DNA of 64,000 nt from RH-AL1 sp965249685 (GCA_965249685.1 CBDFMN010000003.1:2108001-2172000), one strand, 5' to 3'. Shown: positions 1 to 13,090, numbered from the stretch's first letter. A program made the numbers and translations. The notes: a model not told the origin generated them from the sequence alone.

Positions 1-610
1 GCCGCAACCCGTCGACGCCGAGGTCGAGCCAGAACCGCATGGTGTCCAGGACGGCCTCGATGACGCGCGGATTGTCGAAGTTCAGGTCAGGCTGGTGCGA
101 GTAGAAGCGATGCCAGTAGTAGGCTTGCGCTTCCTCGTCCCAGGTCCAGTTCGACTTCTCCGTGTCGAGGAAGATGATCCGCGTGTCTTTGTACAGCTCG
201 TCTGTGTCGGACCAAACGTAGAAGTTGCGCGCGGCGGAACCTGGCTTTGCCGCGCGTGCGCGCTGAAACCAGGGATGCTGGTCGGAAGTATGGTTGATGA
301 CGAGCTCGGTGATGACGCGGATGTTGCGGTCGTGAGCTGCCCTCACGAAAGCCTTGAAGTCGCGCGGCACACCGTAGGATGGATTGATGCCGCGGTAGTC
401 TGAGATGTCATAGCCGTCGTCGCGCAACGGCGAGGGATAGAACGGCATCACCCAGATCGCGGTCGCGCCGAGGTCCTTGACATAGTCGAGCTTCTGCGTA
501 AGGCCGACGAAGTCGCCGATCCCGTCATTGTTGGCATCGAAGAAACTCTTGACGTGCAACTGATAGATGACCGCATCCCGGTACCATTGCGTCTCACTGC
601 GGTCGATCAT
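1..610 (-). CDS. treS: trehalose synthase TreS, partial (N-terminal part)
   Basis: Trehalose synthase (maltose alpha-D-glucosyltransferase) interconverts maltose and trehalose in the cytoplasm; in the GlgE pathway it supplies maltose for maltose-1-phosphate. Only the first ~203 residues are present; the gene runs off the left edge. The N-terminus contains WYRDAVIYQLHVKSFFD and NNDGIGDF, the usual TreS/GH13 opening, and close to the window edge HRFYSHQPDLNFDNP, a TreS-typical stretch just before the catalytic region. The ATG overlaps the glgE stop as ATGA, so translation is probably coupled and this is the last gene seen of the otsA-glgX-treZ-malQ/treY-glgE-treS operon. Whether a maltokinase domain is fused at the C-terminus cannot be seen here. 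Confidence 0.93.
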   Translation of the reverse strand, partial: MIDRSETQWYRDAVIYQLHVKSFFDANNDGIGDFVGLTQKLDYVKDLGATAIWVMPFYPSPLRDDGYDISDYRGINPSYGVPRDFKAFVRAAHDRNIRVITELVINHTSDQHPWFQRARAAKPGSAARNFYVWSDTDELYKDTRIIFLDTEKSNWTWDEEAQAYYWHRFYSHQPDLNFDNPRVIEAVLDTMRFWLDLGVDGLR

Positions 611-2706
611 CGAGGGCCTTTCCAGTCGGCGGGCGGAAGCAGACGCCAGATCACGGCGGAGCGGTCGTAGGGATCGAGCGCGATCTGGTGGGTCTTACCA
701 AACAGCGTGAAGCGGTGGCCACCAAGTAGATCCTCGACGGCGAGCGCGCCGGTATCGGGCAGGCCCCACTCCCAAAGCGGGATCTCGTAGGAACAGTCTT
801 GACGATTATAGGGGTCGAGATTGACGAGCACGAAGACGCAATTGTCTTTTTCAGGCGTCAACTTGGCATAGCCGATGACTTGCGGGTTGCTGGTGGCGAT
901 GAGCAGGAGGTTACGGAAGTCGTGCAGCGCCGGGTTTTCGCGTCGGATGGCGTTGAGGGCGCGGATATGGTCCTTGATGTTGCCGGGACGGTCGAAGTCC
1001 CACACCTTGATCTCGTATTTCTCCGAGTCGAGGTATTCCTCGCGACCCGGCAAGGCACGCGCCTCGCACAGTTCAAAGCCGCTGTAGATGCCCCAATTGC
1101 TGGAGAGCGTGGCGGCGAGAGTCGCGCGCACGACGAAACCGGGACGTCCGCCGGTCTGGAGGTAGACCGGGTTGATGTCAGGCGTGTTGACGAAGAAGTT
1201 GGGCCGGTAGTACTCGCCCATCGCGCCCGCCAGCTCGCGCATGTAGAGTTCGATCTCCCACTTCTCGTTGCGCCACGTGAAGTAGGTGTAGGATTGTTGG
1301 TAGCCGACCTTTGCCAGCTCGCGCATCATTGCCGGGCGGGTGAAGGCCTCCGCCAGGAAGATCATGTCGGGAAATTCGCGGCTCACCTCGGCGATCACCC
1401 AGCGCCAGAAGGGGATGGGCTTGGTGTGGGGATTGTCGACGCGCAGGATGCGCACGCCTTCGCGCGCCCAGAACAGCATGACGTCGCGCAGCTCCTCCCA
1501 GAGGCTCGGCACGGACTTGCCGTAAAAGGCCACGTTGACGATGTCTTCGTACTTCTTCGGCGGGTTCTCGGCATATTGGATCGTACCGTCCGGCCGCCAG
1601 ACGAACCATTCGGGATGGTCCTTGATCCAGGGGTGGTCGGGCGAGCATTGGATGGCGAAGTCGAGCGCGAGCTCCAGGCCATGGTCACGGGCCGCCGAGA
1701 CGAGGGCGCGAAAATCCTCGATCGTGCCGAGTTCCGGGTGGATGGCATCGTGACCGCCGTCGGGCGAACCTATGGCGTAGACGCTGCCGGGATCGTCGGC
1801 CGCGGGCGTCAGGGTGTTGTTACGGCCCTTGCGGTTCTTCAAGCCGATCGGGTTGATCGGCGGGAAGTAGAGGACGTCGAAGCCGAGGTCGCGCACGTAG
1901 GGCAGATGCTCGATGACGTCGCGCAGCGTGCCGTGCCGCTCGACGCTAGCGGTGACGGAGCGAGGGAACAGCTCGTACCAGGCGGAGAAGAGCGCCGCCT
2001 CACGATCGACGACGAGACCCAGTTCGCGGTCGTAACGCGAGACCTGATGGCGCGGCCCGCCGCGCTCCATCAGCGCCTGCGTCTGTGCGGCCACGATCAA
2101 GTCGACCTGCTCGGCCGAGCCAGGCACTGCGGCATGCAGCGCCTGCAGCAGCTCCTCGTGGGCGCTCACCTCCGAGCCGCGCGGCGTCGCCTCGCCGATA
2201 AGGGCCACGGCCTCTCCCGATTCAACGAGGAGCGCTTGCTCGGCGGCGCGCTTCTTGACGATTCCGTCGAGGAGCGAGGCATAGGGATCGCGCCACGCCT
2301 CGATCGTGTAGAGGTGGCGCGCGTTGCGCGTCGGCGCGAAGGCGGCGGTCCACCGGTCGTTGGCGACAAAGCGCATCGGCACGCGCACCCACTGCCCCTC
2401 GTCCACGGCGCGCCAGAGTAGGTCGCAGCCGATCTTCTCGTGCCCATCGGTGAAGATGTCGGCGGAGACGACGACCGTCCGCCCGACCACCGTCTTGATA
2501 GGATGGCGGCCACCGTCGAGTTCCGGCGTCACCGCCTCGATCACGACACGTCCGGCGCCCAATTCGGCAAACGTCTGCACCGCAGGGGCCGACGCGCTGC
2601 CGCCGTTCTCGATGACCTTTTGGGCCGCCCTGTCCTGCTTCATGGACGCATGCTTCCCATGCCCTGCCTCTTTGGCTTGCTTGCGCTTCTTGGCCTTGCC
2701 GCTCAT
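607..2706 (-). CDS. glgE: alpha-1,4-glucan:maltose-1-phosphate maltosyltransferase GlgE
   Basis: GlgE extends alpha-1,4-glucans using maltose-1-phosphate. The protein is 699 residues, a normal GlgE length. After a lysine-rich N-terminus (MSGKAKKRKQAK) there is the N-terminal beta domain, then a GH13_3 barrel. The catalytic set is visible: Asp424 in RVDNPHTK (nucleophile), Glu453 in LAEAFTRP (acid/base) and Asp510 in NTPDINP; the 29- and 86-residue spacings equal those in the characterised Streptomyces enzyme (D394/E423/D480). The ATG was chosen because it overlaps the stop of the upstream malQ-treY gene as ATGA; the open frame continues further upstream but only as an out-of-frame read through that gene. 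It overlaps treS in the same way. GlgE with TreS in one operon points to the TreS-Pep2-GlgE glucan pathway. Confidence 0.95.
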   Translation of the reverse strand: MSGKAKKRKQAKEAGHGKHASMKQDRAAQKVIENGGSASAPAVQTFAELGAGRVVIEAVTPELDGGRHPIKTVVGRTVVVSADIFTDGHEKIGCDLLWRAVDEGQWVRVPMRFVANDRWTAAFAPTRNARHLYTIEAWRDPYASLLDGIVKKRAAEQALLVESGEAVALIGEATPRGSEVSAHEELLQALHAAVPGSAEQVDLIVAAQTQALMERGGPRHQVSRYDRELGLVVDREAALFSAWYELFPRSVTASVERHGTLRDVIEHLPYVRDLGFDVLYFPPINPIGLKNRKGRNNTLTPAADDPGSVYAIGSPDGGHDAIHPELGTIEDFRALVSAARDHGLELALDFAIQCSPDHPWIKDHPEWFVWRPDGTIQYAENPPKKYEDIVNVAFYGKSVPSLWEELRDVMLFWAREGVRILRVDNPHTKPIPFWRWVIAEVSREFPDMIFLAEAFTRPAMMRELAKVGYQQSYTYFTWRNEKWEIELYMRELAGAMGEYYRPNFFVNTPDINPVYLQTGGRPGFVVRATLAATLSSNWGIYSGFELCEARALPGREEYLDSEKYEIKVWDFDRPGNIKDHIRALNAIRRENPALHDFRNLLLIATSNPQVIGYAKLTPEKDNCVFVLVNLDPYNRQDCSYEIPLWEWGLPDTGALAVEDLLGGHRFTLFGKTHQIALDPYDRSAVIWRLLPPADWKGPR

Positions 2707-5700
2707 CCCGCCGTCCTCAACACCGCAAAGGGCAGCGTCGCGAACAGGCGGCTCAAGCCGACCAGACCGGACAGGGCGACCGGGCCGCCGATGAGCACGT
2801 CCGCCCAAGCGCCGGCCGGAAGATCGATCGCCGTGTCGCCCCAGGCGGTTCCGAGCGGAAGGGCGGCGCGCTCCAAGCCTTTGCCGCCCAATCGCGACAC
2901 CACCACGACAAGCGTCTCGGTGCCCATCGTCCGCGTGAAGGCGAGGACCTTCTCGGCCATGTGCCCTCGTGCCGTCAGCGGTCGATAATCGGCTTGCGCA
3001 TAGAACCGAGGGTGCGCGCGCCGGTCGGCGAGCAACCGCTCCACGAGGCGCAGTTTGACCACGCCGTCCTGCCACTGGCCGAGCAGCGCGGGAAGGGAAC
3101 GAGGGTCATCGAGCATCGCCCCGCGCTCGGTGTAGTCGACGGGGCGCCGGTTATCGGGATCGACCAGCGAGAAATCCCACAGGCCCGTGCCCTGATAGAA
3201 GTCCGGTACGCCGGGCAGCGTGGCCTTGAGAACCGTACGGGCCAGGGAGACGAGCATGCCGCGCATCGCGATGTCGCCGAGCAGCGGGCGCGCCCGAGCG
3301 ATGAACGGAGAGCCGTCGGCGAGCATCCGGGTGACGAGGTCCTTGGCTGCGCCTTCGTAAGCCTCGTTGGGTTCGATCCACTTGCTGTGGCGCTTGGCCT
3401 CGCGGAACGCCTTGGGAATGAAGGCCAGCAGCCGTTCGCGCAGGGCGGCGAGGACCGGCGCCTCGTCCGCCTCCAGCAGCTCGAGGGGCCAGGCGCCGAC
3501 GATCGATTGCAGCAGCAGGTATTGATCGTTGGCATCGGGCGCGGCCGGCGCGCCGGCTTCCGCGCGCCAGAGATCGAGCAGTGCCTGCCACAGACCCGGC
3601 GCCTCCGAGAGGCTGAGCAGGCGCGCGCGCGCGTCCTCGCCGCGCTTGGTGTCGTGCGTGGCCGTGGCCGTCATCGCCAGGGGCCAGGTCGCGGCGCGCT
3701 CCACGTTGGCCGCGTGGAAGGCCTCGGGCGCGATGCCGAAGCGGCTCGGCTCGCCGCCAACCTCGTTGAGCGCGAGGAAACGGACGTAACGGTAGAAGAG
3801 CGTATCCTCCAGGCTCTTCGCCATGACAGGGCCGGTCAGCTGCTGAAAGCGTCGACGGAAGCGGTTCACCCGGGCGGCCGTCGCTTGGCCAGGGCGTCCC
3901 GTCGGCACCGTGCCGAGCAGCACGGAAGCCAGCAACTCGTGCACGCTGCGGTCGGGCAGCGCGGTCGCCGCTTTCGCGTGCTCCAGCACCTCGCTGACGA
4001 GGGCGCGATCCTCGCCTGCAAGCTCGCTCGGCGTGACATAGGTGCGGTAGACCGGGAAGGCCGAAACGAGGTCGGCGAGCGCGATACGCATGGCGTTGAC
4101 GCTGTAGTCGCGCGTGAGGCGATTGGCGTCGGCGATCCGCTTGGCATCGGAGACGAGGCTCTCCAACTCGCTCGAAAAGCTTTCGAGCAGGACCTGCTTC
4201 TTCGCGGCCGCGAGCGCCTCCTCGTAGGTGCCGGAGAAGCCGGTCGCCTCGCGGTACATCCGCTCGAAGACCGGCTCGGCGGCGGCATCGACGAAGACCC
4301 CGTCGATGAGGTTGAGCATCTCGTAGCCGGTGGTACCGGCCAGCGGCCAAGGCCTGAGCGTCTCGCCAGGCTCCAGGATCTTCTCGGCGACGATATAGAA
4401 GTTCGGCCCGACGGCGCGCTGCAGGTCCTCGGCATAGCCCTTCGGGTCGGCTAGGCCGTCGATGTGGTCGATGCGCAGGCCTTGGACGAGGTCGCGCCGC
4501 GCGAGGTCGAAGACAAGCTCGTGCACGCGCTCGAACACCGCGGGCTTCTCGATGCGCAGGCCTGCCAGCCCGTCGATGTCGAAGAAGCGGCGGTAGTTCA
4601 CGTCGCTCGCTGCAACACGCCAGAACGAGAGCCGATAGGCCTGCTGCTCCAGCAGGCGATGAAGCGGGCCGAAGCTCTCCGGCACGCCGGGCGTACCGTT
4701 GAAGACGGCGATGGCCTGGTCGAGCACCTGGGCGACATTGGCGCGGCGCGCGAGCCGGGCGATGCGCTGCTTCAGGGCTTCGCACGTGTCCACCACGTTG
4801 GGACGGCGGTGGACCGGCTCGAGCGCCAGGGCGCGCAGCTCCTCGGCGATGCGAAGGAGCCCGTCGACGCCGTTGCCGCCTTCCCCCGCGTCCACCGCCA
4901 CCGCACGGTCGAGGATGTCGGGGTAGGTCAGCGGGCAGACCGGAAAGCAATGCTCGTAGTGCCACACGCTGAAGCTGCCGTCCTCCTTGTCGAACGCGAG
5001 CTTGAGGTCGCCTTTCTCCAGCACCTCGCCGTATTGCGCGCCGAGAAAGGGGGCAACCAGCTTGCCGTGCGCGCCCAGGCGCTCCCAGTCGATGTCGAAC
5101 GTGTCCGCGAACGGCGACAGCTCCCCCCACTCGAGCACGGAGAGCCACCAGAAATTGTCGGCGCCACCGACGCCCATGTGGTTGGGAACGATATCGAGGA
5201 GGAGCGCCAATCCCTGCTCTTGGACCGCGGCGGCGAAGCGCTGGAACCCTGCAAGACCGCCGAGTTCGGGATTGATGGCCCGAGGGTCCACCGTATCGTA
5301 GCCGTGCGTCGAGCCGGGCCGCGCCTTCTGCACCGGCGAGGCGTAGACGTGGCTGACGCCGAGGCGCTTGAGAAACGGCAGGATCGCCGTCGCGTCTGCG
5401 AAGGTGAAGCCTGCGTGGAATTGCAGTCGGTAGGTCGAAGTGGGCGGGGGCGCCGTCCGCCGCGGCGCCGCGGCACCGGCAGCACGGCCTTCGGCGACCA
5501 TGGCAGCGGAGGCTTCCGCCAGGGGGCCGCCAGGCGCGAGGATTCCGTCTACGGTGCGGGTCAATTTGCGCTTCCAATTGGGATGGCCACGGTCGGGGCC
5601 CGGTACGTTGGCTTGGTTGGTGTCGCCGAGCACGTCTTCGAGCTGCAGGGCGAGCAGCATGGCTGGCGAACGCGCCAGGTAGCGCGAGGCCTCGGCGAAA

Positions 5701-7558
5701 GGTGGCTCGCGGGGTACGGCGGCGGATGGCGTCAGGCCGTCGTTGGCCACCGCCTGCATGAAGTGCGCGATATCGCTCGCCCGGTCGGCGCGCTCGGCCT
5801 GAGCTTGGGCCGGCGTGGCAGCGCCCTGGCTCTCGCGCAAGCCGGTGTCGCGACACTGCCACCAGCCGGCGAAGGTCGGCAGGTCATGCGTCGCCACCGC
5901 AGCAAGCGCCTTGCGCGGATAGGCCGAGGGCGGCTTGAACCCGCCACCGTCCTCCCTCTCGAAGGACAGGATGCGGTAGCTTAGGAGGTCCGAGCGCATG
6001 ATGGCGTCGGAAAATCCCTCGGGCGCGGTGCCGAGGTCCTCGGCGATGACGACGGCGCGCGCGCGGTGGCTCTCCAGCCGGACCGCCGCCAGCATGGTCT
6101 CGAAGGGATAGACGACATAGGCGCCATCCGCCGCCGGCCGGCCCTCCGGGATGACGAACAGACGCTGCAGCTGGAAAGCATGGTCGATGCGGATCGCGCC
6201 GGCATGACGCATGTTGGCGGAGAGCAGCGCGCGGAACGCCTGCAGCCCCTGCTCCTCGAGTGTCTTGGGATTGAAGGGCGGCAAGCCCCAGTTCTGCCCG
6301 TCGGGACCGAGTGGATCTGGCGGCGCACCGATGGCGACGCCCGGCATGAACCAATCGGGCCGCGCCCACATTTCCGCCCCACCCGCATCGACGCCGACGG
6401 CGAGATCGCGGTAGAGGCCGATCGCCATACCGGCATCCAGCGAGCGGGCTTGCGCCGCAGCCAACTGCGCGTCGGCGAGCCATTGCAGCCACGCGTGGAA
6501 GGCGATCCTGCGCGGCTGGTCCTCCTGAAAGCGCCGCACCGCTTGACCGTGCACGTCGCGATAGGCGTCCGGCCACTCGCCGATCCAGTGCCGCCCCTCG
6601 GCCGCGAAGCTTTCCGACAGCGCCTCGAAGGTCGCGTGCAGTTCCAGCGCCTCGCCGCCCTCCGCGCGGAATGTCTCGAAAGCGCCGGTGCCGGAGTGGA
6701 TGAAGGACAGCCACAGCGCGTCCAGCACTTCGCGCTTCAGGGCCCAGACGGCCCGGTGATCGACGAGGGGCGCGGCGCGCAGCCCCTCCAGCCGCTGCGC
6801 CATCGCGGCGGCGTTCAACAGGGGCGCGGCCGGACCCGCAGCGAAGCCCGGCACCTGCCGGGGATCGACGTAGAGTGGATCGATGAAGAGCCGCGACGAA
6901 GGCGAGTAGGGCGAGATCTTGCCGCGGTCGGACGGAAACAGCGCGTGAACCGGCGACAGACCGAGGAAGGCCGCGCCGAGCCGCCCCGCTCCATCGGCAA
7001 GGCGCGCCACATCGGAGAAGTCGCCGATGCCGAAATTATCCGGCGACCTGAGCCCGTAGATCTGCGCGGTGACGCCGAAGCCGCGCCCCTCGCCCTCGAA
7101 CGCCTTCGGCAAAAAGCAATGAGCGGGCGCGGCAATGACCGTCGCCTCGGCGCTGCGCCCGGCGGCCGCGACGTGCAGGCGGTGGTAACCCTCCGGGAAC
7201 GGCTCCGGCGCGAAAAAGGCGCCCGCCCCGTCCGATTGCACCGCGGCGCGTCCTTCGCGGGTAACGCCGTCTTCCAGGGTCACGCGCCAGTCGACGCTGC
7301 CCCCGTCGACGCCCTGCAGGTCCACGCGGACAACAGAACCGGCCTCGACCGGAAGCGTCGCGCGCAGCAGGCGGCGGCGCTGCTCGCCCGCCCAGGCAAG
7401 GGATCCCTTCAACTCGCGGTCCGTCGCCACCTCGTAGCCGAGGCTTGCAAGTACTGCGCGGAGGCCGTCGGCGGGGGAGTCGACGTCCTTCCCATAAGCG
7501 TCGCGATAACGGCACGCGACGCCGGCCAGAGCCGCCAGGCGGTGGAGCTCGTCCTCGA

Positions 7559-7562
<4 letters not shown>
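2703..7562 (-). CDS. malQ-treY: fusion of 4-alpha-glucanotransferase (MalQ) and malto-oligosyltrehalose synthase (TreY)
   Basis: A single open frame of 1619 residues carries two GH family enzymes. Residues ~1-690 are MalQ (GH77): the N-terminal domain, FGIGDFSDV, a nucleophile region IRIDHAFQLQRLF and IAEDLG. After a short Ala/Arg/Pro-rich linker (~690-705) TreY (GH13_26) begins at STYRLQFHAGFTF and continues with DIVPNHMG and the nucleophile Asp1032 in LRIDHIDGLADP. MalQ disproportionates maltodextrins; TreY converts the reducing-end glucose of a maltodextrin to a trehalosyl unit, which TreZ (next gene upstream) releases. No stop or frame change lies at the junction. ATGA overlaps link it to treZ upstream and glgE downstream. 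Similar bifunctional proteins occur in some alphaproteobacteria; the fusion should let MalQ feed longer chains to TreY. Confidence 0.94.
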
Positions 7563-9379
<1,817 letters not shown>

Positions 9380-9393
9380 AGCGATCTCGACCC

Positions 9394-11481
9394 TCAGGCG
9401 TGGTGTTGCATCAGTACGAATGAACGCGACGGGAGCGTAAAAGCTTCGCCGGCCCGCAAATCTTTCCCCGGCGGCGCGTAGAGGCCATCCGGCGTCGCCG
9501 AGGTGAACACGGGTGCGAAGGCTGCGCAGGGGAAGTCCGGCGCCAGGACGAACGACACCTCGACCTCGGCGGCGTTGAACAGCAGGAGGATGCGCTCGCC
9601 GTCGCCGGCGTGGTTTCCGAACTGGACGCCCAGCATACGCCGGTCACTGCGGCTCCAGTCGTCGCCCGTCATCTCGCGCCCGTCGGGGGCAAGCCAATAG
9701 ATGTCCTTGAGACCCGTCTCCTCGCGCACGGCGCCGGTGAAGAAGTCGAGCCGGCGGAACACGTCGTGGCTGCGCCGCAACGCGACGAGATTGGCGACGT
9801 AGTCGACGAGCGCAGGGTCTTGATCCCCGTCCCAGGCCATCCAGCTCGTCGCATTGTCCTGGCAATAAGCGTTGTTGTTGCCGCGCTGGCTGCGCGAACG
9901 CTCGTCTCCCATCAGCAGCATAGGCGTGCCGATGGCGAGAATCGCCGTGGCGAGCAGGTTACGTTTCTGCCGGTTGCGCGCCGCAAGGATGGTCGGCTCC
10001 TCCGTCGCGCCCTCGACGCCGAAGTTCGCGGAGAAATTCGGCTCGTGGCCGTCCTTGTTGTCCTCGCCATTGGGTTCGTTGTGGCGGGCGGTGTAGCTGA
10101 CGACGTCCTGCAGGGTGAAGCCGTCATGCGAGGCGACATATTGCACGGAGGCCCAAGGCTTGCGGCCGGCATGGTTGAAAATGTCGCTCGAGCCCGTGAG
10201 CCGGCTGGCGAGACGTGGCAATTGACCCTGGTCGCCGCGCCAGAAGGCGCGGACGGTATCGCGGAACTGGTCGTTCCAATCGCCCCATCCGGTCGGGAAG
10301 CCGCCGACGCGGTAGCCGCCGGAGCCGAGGTCCCACGGCTCGGCGATGAGCTTCACCCGCGACAGGACGGGGTCCTGCATGATCGCCTGGAAGAAGCCCG
10401 CGCGATCGGACACGTCGAAGGGCGCGCGCACCAGCGCTGGCGCCAAGTCGAAGCGGAAGCCGTCGACATGGTAGGCCTCAACCCAGTGCCTCAGGCTGTC
10501 GAGCACGAGTTGCAGCACGCGCGGGTGCGCCACGTCGAGTGTGTTGCCGCAACCCGTGCAATCCCAGAAGAAGCGGGGGTTGTCCGGCACGAGCTTGTAG
10601 TAGGACCGATTGTCGATGCCGCGGAACGACAGGGTCGGGCCGAGGTGCGACCCCTCGCAGGTGTGATTGTAGACGACGTCGAGGATGACCTCGAGCCCGG
10701 CCGAATGCAGCGCCCTGATCGCGGCGCGCAGTCCGAGCACGCCATCCGGCCCGAAATAGCGCGGCTCCGGCGCGAAATAGCCAAGGGTGGAGTAGCCCCA
10801 ATAGTTCTTCAGGCCTTTGGCAACGAGGAAATGGTCGTCGACGAAGGCCTGGATCGGCAGGAGCTCGACCGCGGTGACGCCGAGCTTCACGAGGTGGTCG
10901 ATGACGGCGGGATGACCCAGCGCCGTATAGGTGCCGCGCACGGGATCGGGCACGTCGCGATTGAGCTTGGTGAGACCCTTGACGTGGGCCTCGTAGATGA
11001 TGGTGTCGCGCCAGGGCACGTTAGGCCTGCGGTCGTCGCCCCAGGTCGAGGCAGGGTCTTCGACCACCCCTTTCGGCATCATCGGCGCGCTGTCGCGCCG
11101 GTCCGGCGCAAGGTCGCCGCGCTGCCCGCTCAGGCGGAAACCATAGAGGGCGTCGTGCCAGCGCAGCTGGCCGCCGATCTGCCGGGCGTAGGGATCGAGC
11201 AGGAGCTTGTGCGGATTAAAGCGGTGGCCGGCGCCCGGCTCATAGGGGCCATGCACGCGGTAGCCGTAGTGCTGCCCCGGTCGCAGGCCCCGCACGTGGC
11301 CGTGCCACACTTCGTTGGTGCAGCAGGGCAGCACAAAACGCTGCGTCTCGGCGCGGCCCCTCTCGTCGAACAGGCAAAGCTCGACTTTCGTGGCGTGAGC
11401 GGAAAAAAGTGCGAAGTTGACGCCGAGGCCGTCCCACGTCGCGCCGAGAGGCGTCGCCTCACCTTCCCCGAGTCGATGCAT
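9394..11481 (-). CDS. glgX: glycogen debranching enzyme GlgX
   Basis: GlgX is an isoamylase-type enzyme that cleaves alpha-1,6 branches of limit dextrins, supplying linear maltodextrins to MalQ/TreY. The 695-residue protein has a CBM48 domain (GATWDGLGVNFALFS), then a GH13_11 barrel with DVVYNHTCEGS, FRFDLAPALVR (nucleophile Asp) and LIAEPWDLG (acid/base Glu). The start follows a Shine-Dalgarno-like AGGAACTG directly 5' of the ATG and lies 6 bases after the otsA stop, so it is in the otsA-led operon. Length and motifs are complete; nothing suggests decay. Confidence 0.95.
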   Translation of the reverse strand: MHRLGEGEATPLGATWDGLGVNFALFSAHATKVELCLFDERGRAETQRFVLPCCTNEVWHGHVRGLRPGQHYGYRVHGPYEPGAGHRFNPHKLLLDPYARQIGGQLRWHDALYGFRLSGQRGDLAPDRRDSAPMMPKGVVEDPASTWGDDRRPNVPWRDTIIYEAHVKGLTKLNRDVPDPVRGTYTALGHPAVIDHLVKLGVTAVELLPIQAFVDDHFLVAKGLKNYWGYSTLGYFAPEPRYFGPDGVLGLRAAIRALHSAGLEVILDVVYNHTCEGSHLGPTLSFRGIDNRSYYKLVPDNPRFFWDCTGCGNTLDVAHPRVLQLVLDSLRHWVEAYHVDGFRFDLAPALVRAPFDVSDRAGFFQAIMQDPVLSRVKLIAEPWDLGSGGYRVGGFPTGWGDWNDQFRDTVRAFWRGDQGQLPRLASRLTGSSDIFNHAGRKPWASVQYVASHDGFTLQDVVSYTARHNEPNGEDNKDGHEPNFSANFGVEGATEEPTILAARNRQKRNLLATAILAIGTPMLLMGDERSRSQRGNNNAYCQDNATSWMAWDGDQDPALVDYVANLVALRRSHDVFRRLDFFTGAVREETGLKDIYWLAPDGREMTGDDWSRSDRRMLGVQFGNHAGDGERILLLFNAAEVEVSFVLAPDFPCAAFAPVFTSATPDGLYAPPGKDLRAGEAFTLPSRSFVLMQHHA

Positions 11482-11487
11482 CAGTTC

Positions 11488-13020
11488 CTAGCGACCGGCG
11501 GTCGTCCAGAGGGGCGGCTTCGCGGACCGCCAAGCTTCGTCCTCGCTCATCGGGGCATCGGCCCTACCGGTCTGCGGGAGCACGATGTCGGCCGCATCGC
11601 CCGAGAGGTCAAGCAGGAATCGCCGGCACCACGCGTCGACATCGTTGGCTTCCAGCGTCGCCATCATGGCCTCCCAACGATCGCGGCGCTCGCGCAGCGG
11701 CATCTCGTAGGCTTGGCTGATCGCCGCGGCGGTCTCCTCGATGTCGTAAGGGTTGACGATGAGGGCGCTCTCCAACTCGTGCGCCGCGCCGGCAAAGCGC
11801 GAGAGGACGAGGACGCCGGGGTCGTCGGGGGACTGCGCGGCGACATATTCCTTGGCGACGAGGTTCATGCCGTCGCGCAGCGGCGTCACGAGCCCGACGC
11901 GGGCGATACGATAGAGCCCGGCGAGGGCGGCCCGGCTCATCGCCTTGTTGATGTAGCGGACCGGCGTCCAATCGACGTCGCCCAGCTTGCCGTTGACGTG
12001 GCCCACGTGCTCGGCCACCTCGCGCTGCATCGACGCGTATTCCGACACCTCGGAACGCGATTTCGGCGTGATCTGGAGCATGGTCACCCGCGACTTCGCG
12101 GCGGCATGCGAGCGCTCGACGAAGGTCGCGAAGGAATCGATGCGCTGTTTGATGCCCTTGGAATAATCGAGACGATCGACGCCGATCACCAGCGGATGGC
12201 CCTCCAGGCTCTGGCGGGTGCGCTTGACGATGATGTTCTTCTCGGCGAGCCGCGCCTCCTGCGCGAAAGCCTTGGTCTCGATGCTGATGGGGAAGGCGGC
12301 GACGCGGAACTTGCGCCCGTAGGCCTGAACCCAATCCCCCTCCAGCACCGTGCCGACCTTGGCGCGCACGAGGCAGTTGCGGAAATTATCGGCGTCCACG
12401 GGCGTCTGGAAGCCGACGAGGTCGTAGGCGGCGATCGAACGCAGGATGCGATCGTAATTGGGGATCGCGGCGATGATGTCCGATGGCGGAAAGGGGATGT
12501 GCAGGAAGAAGCCGAGCGGGTTGCTGAAGCCGAGGTCGCGCAGGAAGGCCGCCATCGGGATGAAATGGTAGTCGTGGACCCAGATGGTGTCGTCAGGCCG
12601 CAGCATCCGCGCCAGGCGCCGGGCAAACTGCTCGTTGACGCGGAAGTAGCCGTTCGCGTTGCGACGCGAGAGGTCGGCCAGGTCGAGGCGATAATGGCAG
12701 ACAGGCCAGAGCGCGCTGTTGGCGAAGCCGTGGTAATACTCGTCATGGTCGCGCCGCGAGAGGTCGGTGACGGCGTAGTCGACCTTACCGACCGTCCGCT
12801 CCTGCTGCGGCGGATCGCTCTCCGCACAGATCTTGCCCGACCAGCCGAACCAAAGTCCCCCGTGGTTCTCGAGCGCAGCCGCCAGGGCTGTGGCCAGACC
12901 GCCGGGCGGGGGCGAACCCGCGGCCGTCGGCACCGGCACGCGATTGGAGACAACGACGAGACGCCCCGCGGATGGCGCGCCAGCTTCGGAAGACTTCTTC
13001 AGAATCTCGAATTGCACCAT
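11488..13020 (-). CDS. otsA: trehalose-6-phosphate synthase OtsA (UDP-forming)
   Basis: OtsA makes trehalose-6-phosphate from UDP-glucose and glucose-6-phosphate (GT20). The 510-residue protein has a ~19-residue extra N-terminus before RLVVVSNRVPVP, the glucose-6-phosphate-binding opening of the family, then GGLATALAAAL, WVHDYHFIP, GFFLHIPFP and VDRLDYSKGI. The last ~35 residues are not part of the core fold. It is the first gene of the trehalose/glucan operon, only 6 bases before glgX. No trehalose-6-phosphate phosphatase (otsB) is visible in the window, so the second step must be encoded elsewhere. No convincing Shine-Dalgarno supports the start; a start closer to RLVVVSNRV is possible. Confidence 0.93.
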   Translation of the reverse strand: MVQFEILKKSSEAGAPSAGRLVVVSNRVPVPTAAGSPPPGGLATALAAALENHGGLWFGWSGKICAESDPPQQERTVGKVDYAVTDLSRRDHDEYYHGFANSALWPVCHYRLDLADLSRRNANGYFRVNEQFARRLARMLRPDDTIWVHDYHFIPMAAFLRDLGFSNPLGFFLHIPFPPSDIIAAIPNYDRILRSIAAYDLVGFQTPVDADNFRNCLVRAKVGTVLEGDWVQAYGRKFRVAAFPISIETKAFAQEARLAEKNIIVKRTRQSLEGHPLVIGVDRLDYSKGIKQRIDSFATFVERSHAAAKSRVTMLQITPKSRSEVSEYASMQREVAEHVGHVNGKLGDVDWTPVRYINKAMSRAALAGLYRIARVGLVTPLRDGMNLVAKEYVAAQSPDDPGVLVLSRFAGAAHELESALIVNPYDIEETAAAISQAYEMPLRERRDRWEAMMATLEANDVDAWCRRFLLDLSGDAADIVLPQTGRADAPMSEDEAWRSAKPPLWTTAGR

Positions 13021-13090
13021 GAGCCGAATGCCGCCCTTTCGTCACCCTTCAGCCGTTAACGTCGCGGGTCGAGAGTTCGTTGCACGCCAG

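Noticed and set aside
799..2421. 540-codon plus-strand frame opposite glgE
   Set aside because: Shadow of GlgE caused by codon bias; no start signal, no domain, no neighbours.
9610..13059. Very long open frame (over 1100 codons) on the plus strand opposite glgX and otsA
   Set aside because: Its translation is Arg/Val/Glu/Gly-rich without family motifs and is the complement of strongly conserved minus-strand genes in high-GC DNA; a shadow, not a gene.
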